From Phytophthora sp. 'mugwort' (lineage: Eukaryota > Oomycota > Peronosporomycetes > Peronosporales > Peronosporaceae), in contig JAUCEF010000009.1 in assembly GCA_033558025.1 (NCBI GenBank), forward strand, positions 3,596,001 to 3,660,000: a stretch of DNA of 64,000 nucleotides, in the 5' to 3' direction. Shown one piece after another: positions 44,113 to 53,758 of the stretch (its first letter is position 1; the number at the start of each line of letters is the position of its first letter). The notes under the pieces were generated by a model that was given only the letters and a program-made list of their open reading frames with translations, ran no database searches and was not told where the DNA came from. The translations under genes were made by a program, and so were the position numbers.

Positions 44113-44459
44113 TGTGACGGGCACACAACACCTTGCGCACAGGAAGTGTGACTTCCGGAGTATACAAACTCTCAGTGAACGGCAGTTCACAAGTCCCTGG
44201 TCTAGGGGACTGTTACCAAAATTAGGTAGATGTAAGACTGAATATATTTAAAAGTGACTCCTTTTAATGCGTCGACATACTAACCATAAGTCACCTATAA
44301 AGTACCCTAGATGTTATCCTATTAGGTGGTTCTGATGTCATTGTACCATATGTGTGGTACCCATCCGTGACGTCATAGTGATGTTGGCTACATCAATTAG
44401 GGTACAAAGGTACACCATTCTGAAGTTTGGCTTAACACTCTCCATCTAACCCCGTTACA
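44113..44459 (-). repeat. 5' LTR of Gypsy pair 2, minus copy
   Basis: In element orientation TGTAACGGGGTTAGATGG ... GCCCGTCACA, about 347 bp. It is almost identical to the plus-copy 5' LTR except in its outermost ~40 bp. The sequence inside it (TTGGTAGCACTTATAGTCAATCC, minus strand 44090-44112) is the primer-binding region. Confidence 0.88.
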
Positions 44460-44479
44460 TATAACGTAACGCTTCGGGG

Positions 44480-45084
44480 CACGGTTACAAGGTCAACACG
44501 CGTGTCTCTTCATTCATTCCGATAATAATAATATCACGAGCAAGCACGATGAAAACGGGACGGGAAAACGCGCTGGTGTTATTTGTTCGTTTCCTGACTG
44601 CAACCGTACGATGACGACGGGAAGGACCGCCAGTCACTTTGCGGCCAAGCACGGAGGCGGGGACTCTTGCATCGAGCACCGAGACATGTACGAACGCACC
44701 GTCGACGAGTCTTCTCTGCTGGTTACAGAGAACACAGCAACGCCTTCAATCGTGGCGCAGCTTCGGACCATCACGACGAGCCTGCAAGTCCTCGGGGAGC
44801 TGGTGAGAGCGATTGCGCGACCGGTGCCGCTCGCGGAAGATTCGCCATCGTCGGAAGAAGAAGGGCATTCCGAGCCAAGCGAGGAAGAAACCGAAGCGCC
44901 AGCTCGCGAGAAAACGCTGGACAGCCAAGTTGACGAATCGTCAGAGGAGGAGGGAGGGCAGGACGAAGAGACTACGCCACCGGCAGTACCGGCTCCCATG
45001 ACAGCGAAGCGCCGCGCTTTTCTCTCTGCGTGTGGCCGACGATGCGGAGCAGAAGAAGAAGAAAGAAAAGCGACTGGCCACTGA
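44480..45084 (+). pseudogene. Zinc-finger (BED-like) acidic protein fragment, 5' end missing
   Basis: The frame reads GVICSFPDCNRTMTTGRTASHFAAKHGGG, with C-x4-C...H-x4-H spacing like a BED or C2H2 finger of transposon origin. After it comes a long Glu/Ser-rich acidic stretch and a C-terminal AKRRAFLSACGRRCG. The first in-frame ATG (44611) lies inside the finger, so the true start is upstream, where the frame is open back past 44500 without an ATG. The Gypsy 5' LTR ends at 44459, so the missing start may have been cut off by insertion or rearrangement. CTTCATTCATTCC (44508-44520) fits the oomycete initiator but lies within the frame. Confidence 0.45.
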
Positions 45085-45600
45085 GATTAGAGGCCTCACT
45101 TAAGTACGCCTTTTTCATGGGTTCGTTTTGTCTCAGTGTACGCTTGGACATGTGGGTACAGCCGCGAGTTAGGGTACACTTTAGGTACAACATACGTTAC
45201 GGGTACAGATCACGCATGTGGACAGTGCATATTATCGTTGCAGCATACAAAAGGATCACGCTAATATGGCCTTTAGTAAGCATCTCCCTTATAATTTCTT
45301 TAAAACACGGTAGGTTCCAATCTAACGGGGCGAGTTTCCATTTGAGGTATCCAACGGACCCCAAACCAAATTATTTCTAGAATACGGACCCCGAAGCGGA
45401 TTTTCCCTTAAATTATAGAACGGTAAATGAACCAGTGGGCGGTGACCCGGGGTTACCCCAACAACCCGGTGCTCAACTAAACTATTGAAAAGAATATTCT
45501 GCATAATAGATCGATAATAGTCTCTGCTGAAAGGTTCTGTAGGTGAGGGCCATGGTAGCCGGAGGGCTTACACTTTCTTCGGGTTATGTTTTCCGCTGGT
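45085..45600. other. No gene recognised
   Basis: Short frames only. It includes GTGACCCGGGGTTACCCC (about 45447), a local palindrome. Confidence 0.35.
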
Positions 45601-45726
45601 GACGCCCGACGTGCTGCCGCTGCTGGAGACCGAGACGCCCGTCGTGCTGCTGCTGCTGCTAGAGACGTCGGTCGTGCTGCCGTTGCTGGAGATGCCCGTT
45701 GTGCTGCCGCTGGTGATGCTCGTCTT
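45568..45726 (-). pseudogene. Ser/Thr/Gly repeat tail of an unknown protein (fragment)
   Basis: On the minus strand an open stretch encodes about 50 residues of S/T/G repeats (SGSTTGISSNGSTTDVSSSS...), ends GKHNPKKV and stops at 45568. The DNA is an imperfect 36-45-bp tandem repeat (GACGCCCGTCGTGCTGCYGYTGCTGGAGA). Such tails are typical of oomycete secreted and cell-wall proteins. Upstream (right) the frame is closed by a stop in the AT-rich repeat at 45736-45840, so only the tail survives or the signal is a chance low-complexity frame. Confidence 0.35.
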
Positions 45727-45735
45727 ATTGAAGAC

Positions 45736-45840
45736 GACTAAAATACTTCAACGTAGTATTTTAGTCGGCTAAATATATTATGGTCTACTACATGTACTGT
45801 CCATGTAGTATTTTAGTCGGCATTGAAATATATTATATTT
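45736..45840. repeat. AT-rich hairpin and direct repeat
   Basis: GACTAAAATAC (45736-45746) pairs with 45756-45766. GTAGTATTTTAGTCGGC followed by AAATATATTAT recurs as a direct repeat (about 45753 and 45809). Probably a MITE remnant. Confidence 0.6.
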
Positions 45841-46171
45841 TATTAATCATTATGATTATATAAATGCAAGTATCCAACAAAAATAATATTGTTTCTGCTT
45901 CCGCTTTCTGCAAATAAAATAGTATCTTTTTTAAACACTACTTATTAAAATGAGACGTAGAAACCTTTCGACTCGAGATTCTCGAAGGGATATTTGTTGC
46001 CCCCGATGAACGTCATAAATGCTTATCGTGCGCAACAGAGAAATTTTTCCGGAACCTGCAGGCGCGCTCGGAGCGTACGAGTTTAGTGCAATGAGCTGGC
46101 GAAAATAATATTCTTTATCACCTCCAGGAGCTACCGATGCTGGCGCTGTTGTCAATTGTCCGAACCGTCGC

Positions 46172-46303
46172 GCTCATTTCCAAAAGCTCGCTGCTCCGAG
46201 AAGCCTCCTCACCATCGCGTTGCTCTTCGCACTTCCGGACGGAGTACTCAACGGCCCTGTAACCCACCAACGACGGCTAGTCTCCGCACTTCGCACTCAC
46301 TTC
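46172..46303 (+). promoter_or_regulatory. Oomycete initiator elements of the secreted-protein gene
   Basis: GCTCATTTCCAAAA (46172-46185) is a good match to the Phytophthora core GCTCATTYYNCAWTTT. A second YTCAYTYY initiator, CTCACTTC, lies at 46296-46303, only 12 bases before the ATG at 46316. Use of the upstream site would give a leader of about 140 bases. Confidence 0.55.
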
Positions 46304-46315
46304 TCCACCCGAAAG

Positions 46316-47137
46316 ATGCAACGCATCTGGCCGTCACTGGCAATTCTATCTCTCTACGCGATTGTATCCAACGTCGCAGCCATACATCAGTCAAACTCAG
46401 CGATGATCACCGGCACTGACACAGTCCAAACTAACGCGCACGTCGTCAACGTGGATCCAAGCGGTATCGTGAACGGCCAGTTCGACGCGGTGCCGCCAAT
46501 TACGAATGCATCGAGTCCCAACGACGTCGTGGACTGGCTTATCACAATGGACGAGATCTTTTCTCGCGTGGCCACTGGCGGCTTGACTTCGCTTCCCCCG
46601 AACGGGTTCGCCGCCATCAAAACCATGGAAACCGAGATCACGGCCACCCCGAGTTTGCTCACCAACGCGCACGTGCTCAAGAGTCTGCTGCATGTGCTTC
46701 CGTCGCTCTGGTGCATCGGCTTCTGGTACAGACCAGTGAGCGAGTGGAAGACATACTTCGGCTGCGTATTCGGTAAGTCTGTTAGTGCTGCCAAGATTGC
46801 TCACGACGCTACTTGCTACGACGCGGCTGTGAACGCCACCTCGCAGATGATCCGTTTCACCAAGGACCAGGTCTTTTGGGACGGTGAAGACCACGGTGAC
46901 ACCGTGGTGCTGCAGGGGCAGAACAAAGACTACTTGGCCTTTCTGCCCGAATTGGTGAAGGTTTTGTCGAGGAAAGAAGATGTTACCCTCACAGAAGCGC
47001 AGATTCGCACATTCATGGCGACGAAGATGCCGTCCAAGACAGAAGGTATGAACACAGCGGTGGCGTTTCCAGTGTACGTGGACACCAGCATCTACAAAGC
47101 CTCGGACGCGGCCGAACTCGCCAAATTTATCTGTTGA
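46316..47137 (+). CDS. Secreted protein of unknown function
   Basis: This intact 273-residue single-exon protein has a classical signal peptide: MQRIWPSLAILSLYAIVSNV followed by AA, with cleavage expected after residue 22. The mature part has four cysteines (LWCIGF, YFGCVF, ATCYD, and the last residue in KFIC), two N-glycosylation sequons (NAS, NATS), no transmembrane segment and no RxLR or LxLFLAK motif near the N-terminus. Two cysteine pairs and a terminal Cys suggest a small disulphide-bonded extracellular domain, possibly apoplastic. The start is chosen because it gives the signal peptide and follows good initiator elements; the frame is open further upstream to 46220. I do not recognise the family. 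It is one of few intact genes in a transposon-dense region, the usual setting of oomycete secreted-protein genes. Confidence 0.82.
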   Translation: MQRIWPSLAILSLYAIVSNVAAIHQSNSAMITGTDTVQTNAHVVNVDPSGIVNGQFDAVPPITNASSPNDVVDWLITMDEIFSRVATGGLTSLPPNGFAAIKTMETEITATPSLLTNAHVLKSLLHVLPSLWCIGFWYRPVSEWKTYFGCVFGKSVSAAKIAHDATCYDAAVNATSQMIRFTKDQVFWDGEDHGDTVVLQGQNKDYLAFLPELVKVLSRKEDVTLTEAQIRTFMATKMPSKTEGMNTAVAFPVYVDTSIYKASDAAELAKFIC

Positions 47138-47591
47138 GCTAGCAGCTAGCGTTCATTCGCAACCTCCAGGTCGGCGTATCCAGTTAATTCTAGGCTGTAG
47201 CCGAGTCCTGGGAAAAACTATTGAAGTCCCATTCTTCGAAATCGAAAGGCAATCTCTATGCATAATATTTCTTTGTCCGTTTTTGTACGAATTTTGAATA
47301 ATACTTGCCGTTAAACCTGGGTTTTGCTGACAATTGGACGAGTTTTGTCGACAAAATCCCATAGCATCATGCTATTACCGTGGCTGTATATGTGTACATG
47401 TACTAATACAGTATGTACCTGCTCACCAGGTAATCAGGGCCGCCGATTATGGCATGTATATGCATGTAGGACGAAGCAGCAAGATAAACAACGTCATGCA
47501 AGACGTACAACCAAGAACATCAATAATGACATTCATGACCAACAACTCATACATAATGGAAAATGACAGATCATGCAAAGCTATATTTTGC
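47138..47591. other. Intergenic between secreted protein and hAT relic
   Basis: No gene recognised. Plus-strand frames here continue as shadows of the hAT relic. Confidence 0.4.
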
Positions 47592-49529
47592 TTAAATACG
47601 GAGGTTGTCGACCGTGCGTACATCCCGGTAGCTCGAGTTCTGACGCAGGAACAGCATTTGCTCCAGCGTAGTTGGATGCAGACTGTTGCGTTCGTACCCG
47701 AACGTGACGCGAGCTTACTAAGGAACCGCTCCACCATATTGAGGTGGGAGGAACACTTCCAAGCAGAGCGTATTGCTGCTCCCGCTCGGCAAGCCGACGC
47801 GGCTTCCGCAGACGCTCTACGAAGGACCCCTCTCCTTCGCCATCAGGAGCTGAGTCGGGCGCGACTCCAACAGCAAGCGGGAGCAGGGCTGCCTTCTCTG
47901 CCCTTGTCAGCCGGCTAAACTTGCCACGCAGCACACGTACACAGCCAGGCTCGAAGTCTGGGCTGTGGACGATGTCAGCTTGCGGCCCTGCATATAACAC
48001 ATAAATAAATTAGCATACCTTGCCAAAACTCGCGTCGCACGCAGTTAACTTACCCGGATAAGTGTCGTACTCTGGCTTGGCATTGATGAGTCCGTCGAGC
48101 CACTCGCGAACGTCTAGCAGATCGACGTCGGTTCCATGGAGCGTCTTCGATACAGATTCAACGTCCTTTAGCTCCTTATAGAGAGAGCTCAGACACTGGT
48201 TGCAGGCCTGAGAGGGAATCAGGTGTTCGATATCGTCATCCGCCTTGTCAAGGTGCTCGAGCAGTTTAAAGTAGCGATGGAGTATCGAAAACATAGAGCT
48301 CCACCGGGTGTCTTGACGAATGACCGGTCGAAGGTCAGTTTTAAGGCTAAACTTTAACAAACACGTTTTACGGGGATAGAAATTAGTATCAATATTAGAA
48401 AATAACATAAACAGCACAAGATAAAAAAGGGTACCGCAACTTTGCCGACCGAGTTAGTGTCCGTAGCTTGATCATCAGGGCTTGCAATTCAGCAAGGTCG
48501 GTCTCGTGATCATGTAGCTGCTGCTACACTGCGCAGTTGAGCCGGTGTGATGCATACCCAATCAGGGGCATGCCGACTAGCGTAGACGACGGCTAACGCT
48601 GCAATTGTCTCCTACGCTAAAGACGCACTGGTCCAGCTGTTTGCCAAAGTCGCGAGGAAACATGTTAGCAAGGAATTCCCTATGAGCGACGGCGGATAGG
48701 TCGTCATCGGCATCATTTAGGAGAGGGGCCATGCATAGCAGCGGGGTTTCAACCTTGCCATTCACTTCGTAGCAAGCGAAGACTGCGATGTAATGCTCGG
48801 ACAATGGGACCACCCATCCAGGATGAGGCCAAAGACGTCCGGCATCTCGGAGGCGCCGACCTTTCCACTGCTAGCACGACCCCTTTCATTGTAACCCGCA
48901 GAGGCTCCACGCAGATGAGGTTCAGCTTGGTGTAGTTAATTACAGCGCAAAGTAAAAACACATTTAGAAACTGTTTCTTAAATCAAAAATAAAATAAAGA
49001 GACTAACGTACAGTCGAGTTGTGCAATTCTCGCAGAATGAAAAGGGCAGATTGGTCATGACGATCCAGAGCAGCCACCCGCACCCGTACAGCGTGTGAGG
49101 TCCGTCGCACGTAGCTCAGTAGAGACCCTGTCTTGCCCGTCGTGGCTTCGAGCATCTCCGCCTCAAAGGCGGGGTGCTCGCGTATCACGTGCTGCATGAG
49201 ATTGGCGTGTCCGTTGCGGCGGGTCTGCTTCCGAAACGTACCGCAGCGACAACGGAAGTATTCGAGGATAACTTCATCGTAGTCGTCGCGGCACGGTTGG
49301 AAGTAGAACCCTGAAAACCTGGGCGGAAGTGAAGGCTGGGCGGGCGGGGCGCGAGACGAGGATGATTGCGTTGGTGCTTGCTGGGATGGAATGGAGGCGA
49401 GGCGGGAGGCTTGCAAAATCCATAATGATAGCTGTAGGTACCCGGTTGTGCTGGTAGGTTGCACGGTTGGTCAGGAAAGAACGACAAACCTGATGGATAC
49501 ATTATAATATTATGTAGGAAGTCCAGCAT
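47592..49529 (-). pseudogene. hAT-type transposase, decayed
   Basis: From right to left the minus strand gives: a BED-like finger (CRCGTFRKQ...NLMQHVIREHP, 49003-49464); NYTKLNLICVEPL and MKGVVLAVERS; after a frameshift FGLILDGW, then SEHYIAVFACYEVNGK and PLLCMAPLLNDADDDLSAVA (48577-48850); an interruption; the helical region LRPVIRQDTRWSSMFSILHR and DVDLLDVREWLDGLINAKP (48010-48417); HSPDFEPGCVRVLRGKFSRL; and the C-terminal hAT dimerisation part in shifting frames (LPPTS, NMVERFLS, TFGYERNSLHPTTLEQM, FLRQNSSYRDVRTVDNLRI) ending at a TAA at 47592. At least five frameshifts or stops. Two AT-rich interruptions (about 48001-48030 and 48400-48440) may be introns or insertions. Confidence 0.8.
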
Positions 49530-50122
49530 AAATTATGACATATCGTAGTCTTGGTGACATCCATTTATGTACGAAATGAATGATCATTATTGTTATGGCC
49601 ATGTTAAGATCGGCAGCCCTGCAGGTAGTTGTGCCGCCTATAGTGGCGGTTTAATTGGGTTTACATGTATTGTTTGACCATTTCTACGCGTATACGCGTA
49701 CAACCCCAAACTGTGGTCAACTGCCGTTTGATCCTTGCTGTCCACAGCGGTGGTGTAGGCTAGATAGATGCTACAAAACAATCAATCATACGGGCGATGA
49801 TGGCAGGCTATATATTTGAGTTGGTAAAAACGAAGGTGTTGACGGGCACTGCATCTTGAACTTTGCAAAGTGAAATAAATAAGCGGCTGCTCGGTCATTC
49901 GCGCTCCATACAATTAATAGTTCGGCTGTTTAAAATATGATATAGGTTCTCCTGCGAGCAGTTACAGCGAGAACCATTGGCAACAGCTCATGCCCAAATA
50001 AATAACGCCCGCCAATGCCGTCTCCGTTCGCTTTTTCGTCTGCAGCACTTGTTCGTATGTTCACTTTCCAGTCGTGCGGTGTTCTCCTATAACTTCATTC
50101 GCTCAGAAATTTATCGTGTCGC
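49530..50122. other. Intergenic, no gene recognised
   Basis: A short palindromic run CTACGCGTATACGCGTAC lies near 49683. Nothing else supportable. Confidence 0.4.
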
Positions 50123-50836
50123 CTACACGATCTCGTGGTCGCGGAGCGCCACGTCTTCCTTCTCCTCCTCCTCTTCCTCGGCCGTGACCACCGATCGTCG
50201 ACCTGTTCGGACCGCCTCGTTTTTGGGTGTTGCCGGCATTAGTTCATACACCGACTCCTCATCAGAATCGTTCGAGATATCAGACGCATTCATCGATGCT
50301 ACCGCTGCCGGCAAGCTACTGGACTCGTCCACGCGGTCGTTGATCTCGACGACGCGAATGTCAAACGGGATATTGGGCGTCGAATTGGCTGGGGCACTGC
50401 TGCTGGTGGTCGTCGTCGTTGTCACCGACTGGGTCTGTTGACGCAGGTACTGCGCCGCTTTGATTTGCGCTAATTTGTGGTGCAGGCGGTCGTCGTCGCC
50501 ACCGCAGCGCTTGACATCCTCGCGCCACGAGGCCAGGCGCAGCGACAGCCGCGAGCGTCGCGCCTGGTACATGCGGTAGGCTCCATTGATGCCGACGCTC
50601 TCACGCTGCGGAGGCTGCTCGAGCTCCCGCAGCGTCCGCAAGTCCGCCTCGTCGTAATGCACGCGCCGCGTGCAGAAGCTGCAGTCCTTGCAGCAGAAGG
50701 TGCCGCGCAGCCGCTCGCGGTACGCCGTGTTCTTCCAGAGCATGAGCAGGAAGGGAGAGAGCCCGATCACAAGCAGCAGCACAAAGATGAGGTACTGCAG
50801 CAGGTTGCGTGTGGTGTCATCGTCGTTGTCGGCCAT
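50123..50836 (-). CDS. Small single-pass membrane protein, unknown function
   Basis: This intact 237-residue protein has a short acidic N-terminus (MADNDDDTTRN), one transmembrane helix at about residues 11-34 (LLQYLIFVLLLVIGLSPFLLML) and a basic juxtamembrane stretch with a CCKDCSFC cluster at 48-55, suitable for palmitoylation or metal binding. An Arg-rich helical segment follows (about 85-135), then Ser/Thr-rich low complexity and a terminal Glu run. The positive-inside pattern predicts the C-terminal bulk in the cytosol. No family is recognised. The frame on the opposite strand (49977-50441) is a shadow: its only hydrophobic and Ser runs come from the low-complexity codons of this gene. 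Confidence 0.78.
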   Translation of the reverse strand: MADNDDDTTRNLLQYLIFVLLLVIGLSPFLLMLWKNTAYRERLRGTFCCKDCSFCTRRVHYDEADLRTLRELEQPPQRESVGINGAYRMYQARRSRLSLRLASWREDVKRCGGDDDRLHHKLAQIKAAQYLRQQTQSVTTTTTTSSSAPANSTPNIPFDIRVVEINDRVDESSSLPAAVASMNASDISNDSDEESVYELMPATPKNEAVRTGRRSVVTAEEEEEEKEDVALRDHEIV

Positions 50837-53343
50837 GGCGGAGCGGCGTGATAATGTAGTAGCAGTTGATAGGTCGCGTTGAATTCGGAAATGGCTCGTG
50901 CCCTCGGCACCGACAGCTTCACCTGCAGCTGGTGCCGGCCGCTAGTGGTCCCGCGCCTCGCACGATAGATGCGCGCGGTCTATGACCTGTCGATCCACAT
51001 AAACCGTCTATAGAACTTTCAACGGGGAACCACTTTAATAGCAACTGTATGCACGTGTTTCCTTTTCCCGTACATAACCTAGAATCTGGCATGTGAGTCC
51101 ACGCGCCAATCGCGAGGAGATAAAGAATTTCGTCCATCTCTATGCAGCCGTCGTCCATTTCGCCGAAAAAATGGGCACCGCGATGCGTGTCAAGGACAGC
51201 ATGGCCACTGTCGGCTTTCAGCGCCCGCTGACATACATGTATGATTAATAAATTTCCAGTACGAGATTGGCAACACTGTCACGATGAAGTCCTCGCCATG
51301 GTGGACAAATCTACACAGCGAAATTCGTCGACAACACTCTTACACTGAAGTGAAGCCTCAAATGCGCTTCGTGATTTAGTTAGTATAAGTAGACATTTGA
51401 TACCCTTGCTTGGAGTAAATACGGCCCAGAGTCCTCGCACTAAAGCAACAGCCGGCTCTATAGCACCGTCAGCTATAGCTGGCGGTGCCCCCCTGAATCA
51501 GCGGCTGATCGGATAGCAACCTAGCCAATTTAGAAGCTGTACAAGACAATAAATCATAAAACCTAATGTTGAGGCATCCACCGTTCGACCCCCCGTAGTT
51601 GTTTGTATGCAAAGACCACGCTCTGATAGTTAATAATTGATTGTACATAATACGAATAGCTTTCAACGAAGGTATTGAATTGGCGAGGGGTTCTGTAATT
51701 TTTACTGTAAAAAGAAAGGAAACATTGGAGGGTCCAATTCACACGCTGGTCCAAAATAGAAATGCTCAAATTTTACCCGACCTAGAAAATGGGCCGTTTC
51801 GTCAATATCTTGCTATTGTAGTCAGGGGCGCCGCGTCTCTGGCCGGCGCCTAACTCCAGCGCTTGAAGTTCAACAAGTGGAGCTCCTCTGGGACTGAGGC
51901 TCAGGCTATAACATGGAGGACAATTCATCCACCGTGGACAGGAACTGTCGGACTGCTGCCCGCCGTGAGTAGCTACAGAAACTACGGTGGCTACCCACTG
52001 TCGGAGCCGTCTTGACAATTTCCGAAAGGCTTCGTGGACACGCACACGCACGTCGAAAAGACACGCGACGGAACAAAAACATGCTATGTCGCTTTAGAAT
52101 AGCGACCACCGAGACAGCCCCTTCAAGTGCAAAGCATGCCAATGAGGAGGCGGTGCATTGTCGGCGCCGTCCACCGTCAAGCCATCAATAAACGCCGCCA
52201 CGGGATCTGGGGTGATTTCACGACTCGACAAGTTATTGCGGGTATTTTAATATACCTTCAATTAAAATTAAACCTTTCATTTTCCGACTCGCGTCGACAT
52301 TTTTCTGTGTCAACTTGTTAGAGCAACGGTATGTGTCCAGTACAATGCGTGCATAATATACACTCGAGACGAGAACACGTCGATTGCAACATCTCGTAGG
52401 TGTCGCAAGCCGTCTTGATCAAAATTGGTCAAGCGTCGTATGGAACAGATGAGTACTACAGTGAGACACACAACTAGCAAATTCACAGCCTAAACAATAA
52501 AATGTAAATATTATTGCTTATGTAAGATCAGGTAAATTCACGACTAAGTTCATCGAATCAGCGACCACACTCGCTTCCCACCTTTCCTTACCTTTTCCTC
52601 CACATCCGGCACCTCCGTACCCAACTCGCGCCATGATTCACCGCACGTCGGCTTCCATAGATCACCACATCCGTCCGGGACTCAGCTTCGTACCCGTGAC
52701 GCTCGTTACCGTCGGCGCGACCTCCATCCTGTCATCTTCTCCGGCGTGAGATAGCTCCTCCCCCCCTTCTCGCAAGTTCTTCAACGTCCAGTTGAGGCAG
52801 TCATCGTTCCTCGGTCTTCTCGACCCGGGTCTGCCCCTTTGCACGGTACTAAACCCGCCAAGCGACCGGGTCCGGTCCGGTCCGACCTCGGGCGACCTCC
52901 GGACTGGTCATCGGACAACTGCTCAGCAAGTAGCCACTCACGCAGAGTATCTCCCTTGAGAAGGCGAGCCACACCACGACAGAGACGGTTGCAACTGTCC
53001 TGAGTAGGAGTACTTGGGACATAGGTGAAGTTTCCCAAACTGCGTTTCGAGAGAGAGGCAGCCTTGTCTATTTGGCCTTAATGGCGGCTAGATGCCTGGT
53101 GTGTCCTAAGCCTGGTCAACAACGCCGGTGCCGTGTTGAGGTCCGGTAGTTGTACGGGGCTCGTCACTTCTGGTACCAGCTCTCGCGGTTGATGCTTCAA
53201 TGCATTCTGGCTAGAAGCAGTCCCATTCCTATTTATTTTTCCGGTTGTCTGCGCTCTCGCTTCGCGACAGCTTTCAGCTGCCTCATCGCTATTGTCCAGA
53301 ATTCTGATTTCCGTTGTCACCTGTTGAAAAACCACTCGATTTC
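50837..53343. other. Gene-poor stretch with scattered repeats
   Basis: About 51637-51700 is the diverged inverse of the repeat at 9195-9250. Minus-strand frames at 52781-53038 (GNFTYVPSTPTQD, LLKGDTLREWLLAEQL) and 53078-53335 could be a worn gag-like relic, but they are too short to call. AATTAATAATTGATTG-type AT tracts and short frames elsewhere show no recognisable domain. The left ~100 bp should hold the promoter of the membrane-protein gene. Confidence 0.35.
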
Positions 53344-53690
53344 TCTAACTGGGTTAGATGGAGAGCGTCAAGCCTAACTTCAGAATGGTGTACCTTTGTA
53401 CCCTAATTGATGTAGCCAACATCACTATGACGTCACGGATGGGTACCACACATATGGTACAATGACATCAGAACCACCTAATAGGATAACATCTAGGGTA
53501 CTTTATAGGTGACTTATGGTTAGTATGTCGACGCATTAAAAGGAGTCACTTTTAAATATATTCAGTCTTACATCTACCTAATTTTGGTAACAGTCCCCTA
53601 GACCAGGGACTTGTGAACTGCCGTTCACTGAGAGTTTGTATACTCCGGAAGTCACACTTCCTGTGCGCAAGGTGTTGTGTGCCCGTCACA
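53344..53690 (+). repeat. 5' LTR of Gypsy pair 2, plus copy
   Basis: It starts TCTAACTGGGTTAGATGG (canonical TGTAACGGGG is altered) and ends GCCCGTCACA. From about 53385 inward it is virtually identical to the minus-copy 5' LTR; the first ~40 bp are diverged. Confidence 0.87.
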
Positions 53691-53692
53691 CT

Positions 53693-53716
53693 TGGTAGCA
53701 CTTATAGTCAATCCAC
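53693..53716 (+). other. Primer-binding site of Gypsy pair 2
   Basis: TGGTAGCACTTATAGTCAATCC begins two bases after the LTR end. It differs at only two positions from the pair-1 site across 22 bases, although the neighbouring LTRs are unrelated. Confidence 0.6.
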
Positions 53717-53758
53717 GCCTTCGCGAGTTACTACCTGAAACCTCTGGGTCCTAGCAAC

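Larger units (their letters stand above)
35749..44459 (-). mobile_element. Gypsy LTR retrotransposon (no chromodomain seen), minus copy of pair 2
   Basis: The element reads right to left: 5' LTR 44113-44459, gag, protease, a repeat-rich insert, a nested pogo relic, RT, RNase H, integrase, antisense ORF region, 3' LTR 35749-36100. Matching points with the plus copy (53344-62069) sum to 97803, then 97805 after a homopolymer difference of two bases (9 against 11 G, near 42010). Inactivating stops and shifts are shared. The flank next to the 5' LTR is TTATA in element orientation (44460-44464); next to the 3' LTR it is AAGGA. They do not match each other. Confidence 0.92.

Noticed and set aside
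46316..47137. RxLR-type effector.
   Set aside because: A signal peptide is present but no R-x-L-R or d-EER motif lies in residues 25-80, nor LxLFLAK for Crinklers.
47334..48004. Plus-strand frames of up to 194 codons.
   Set aside because: They overlap the C-terminal hAT relic, which has recognisable motifs on the minus strand.
49977..50441. A 154-codon plus-strand frame rich in Ser and hydrophobic runs.
   Set aside because: It is the complement of the membrane-protein gene's low-complexity codons; the minus-strand frame is longer and has coherent protein features.
35744..53343. Reciprocal target duplication (AAGGA at the minus-copy 3' flank against the plus-copy 5' flank).
   Set aside because: The plus-copy 5' flank is ATTTC and the LTR start there is altered, so the reciprocal half of the inversion model is not supported directly.
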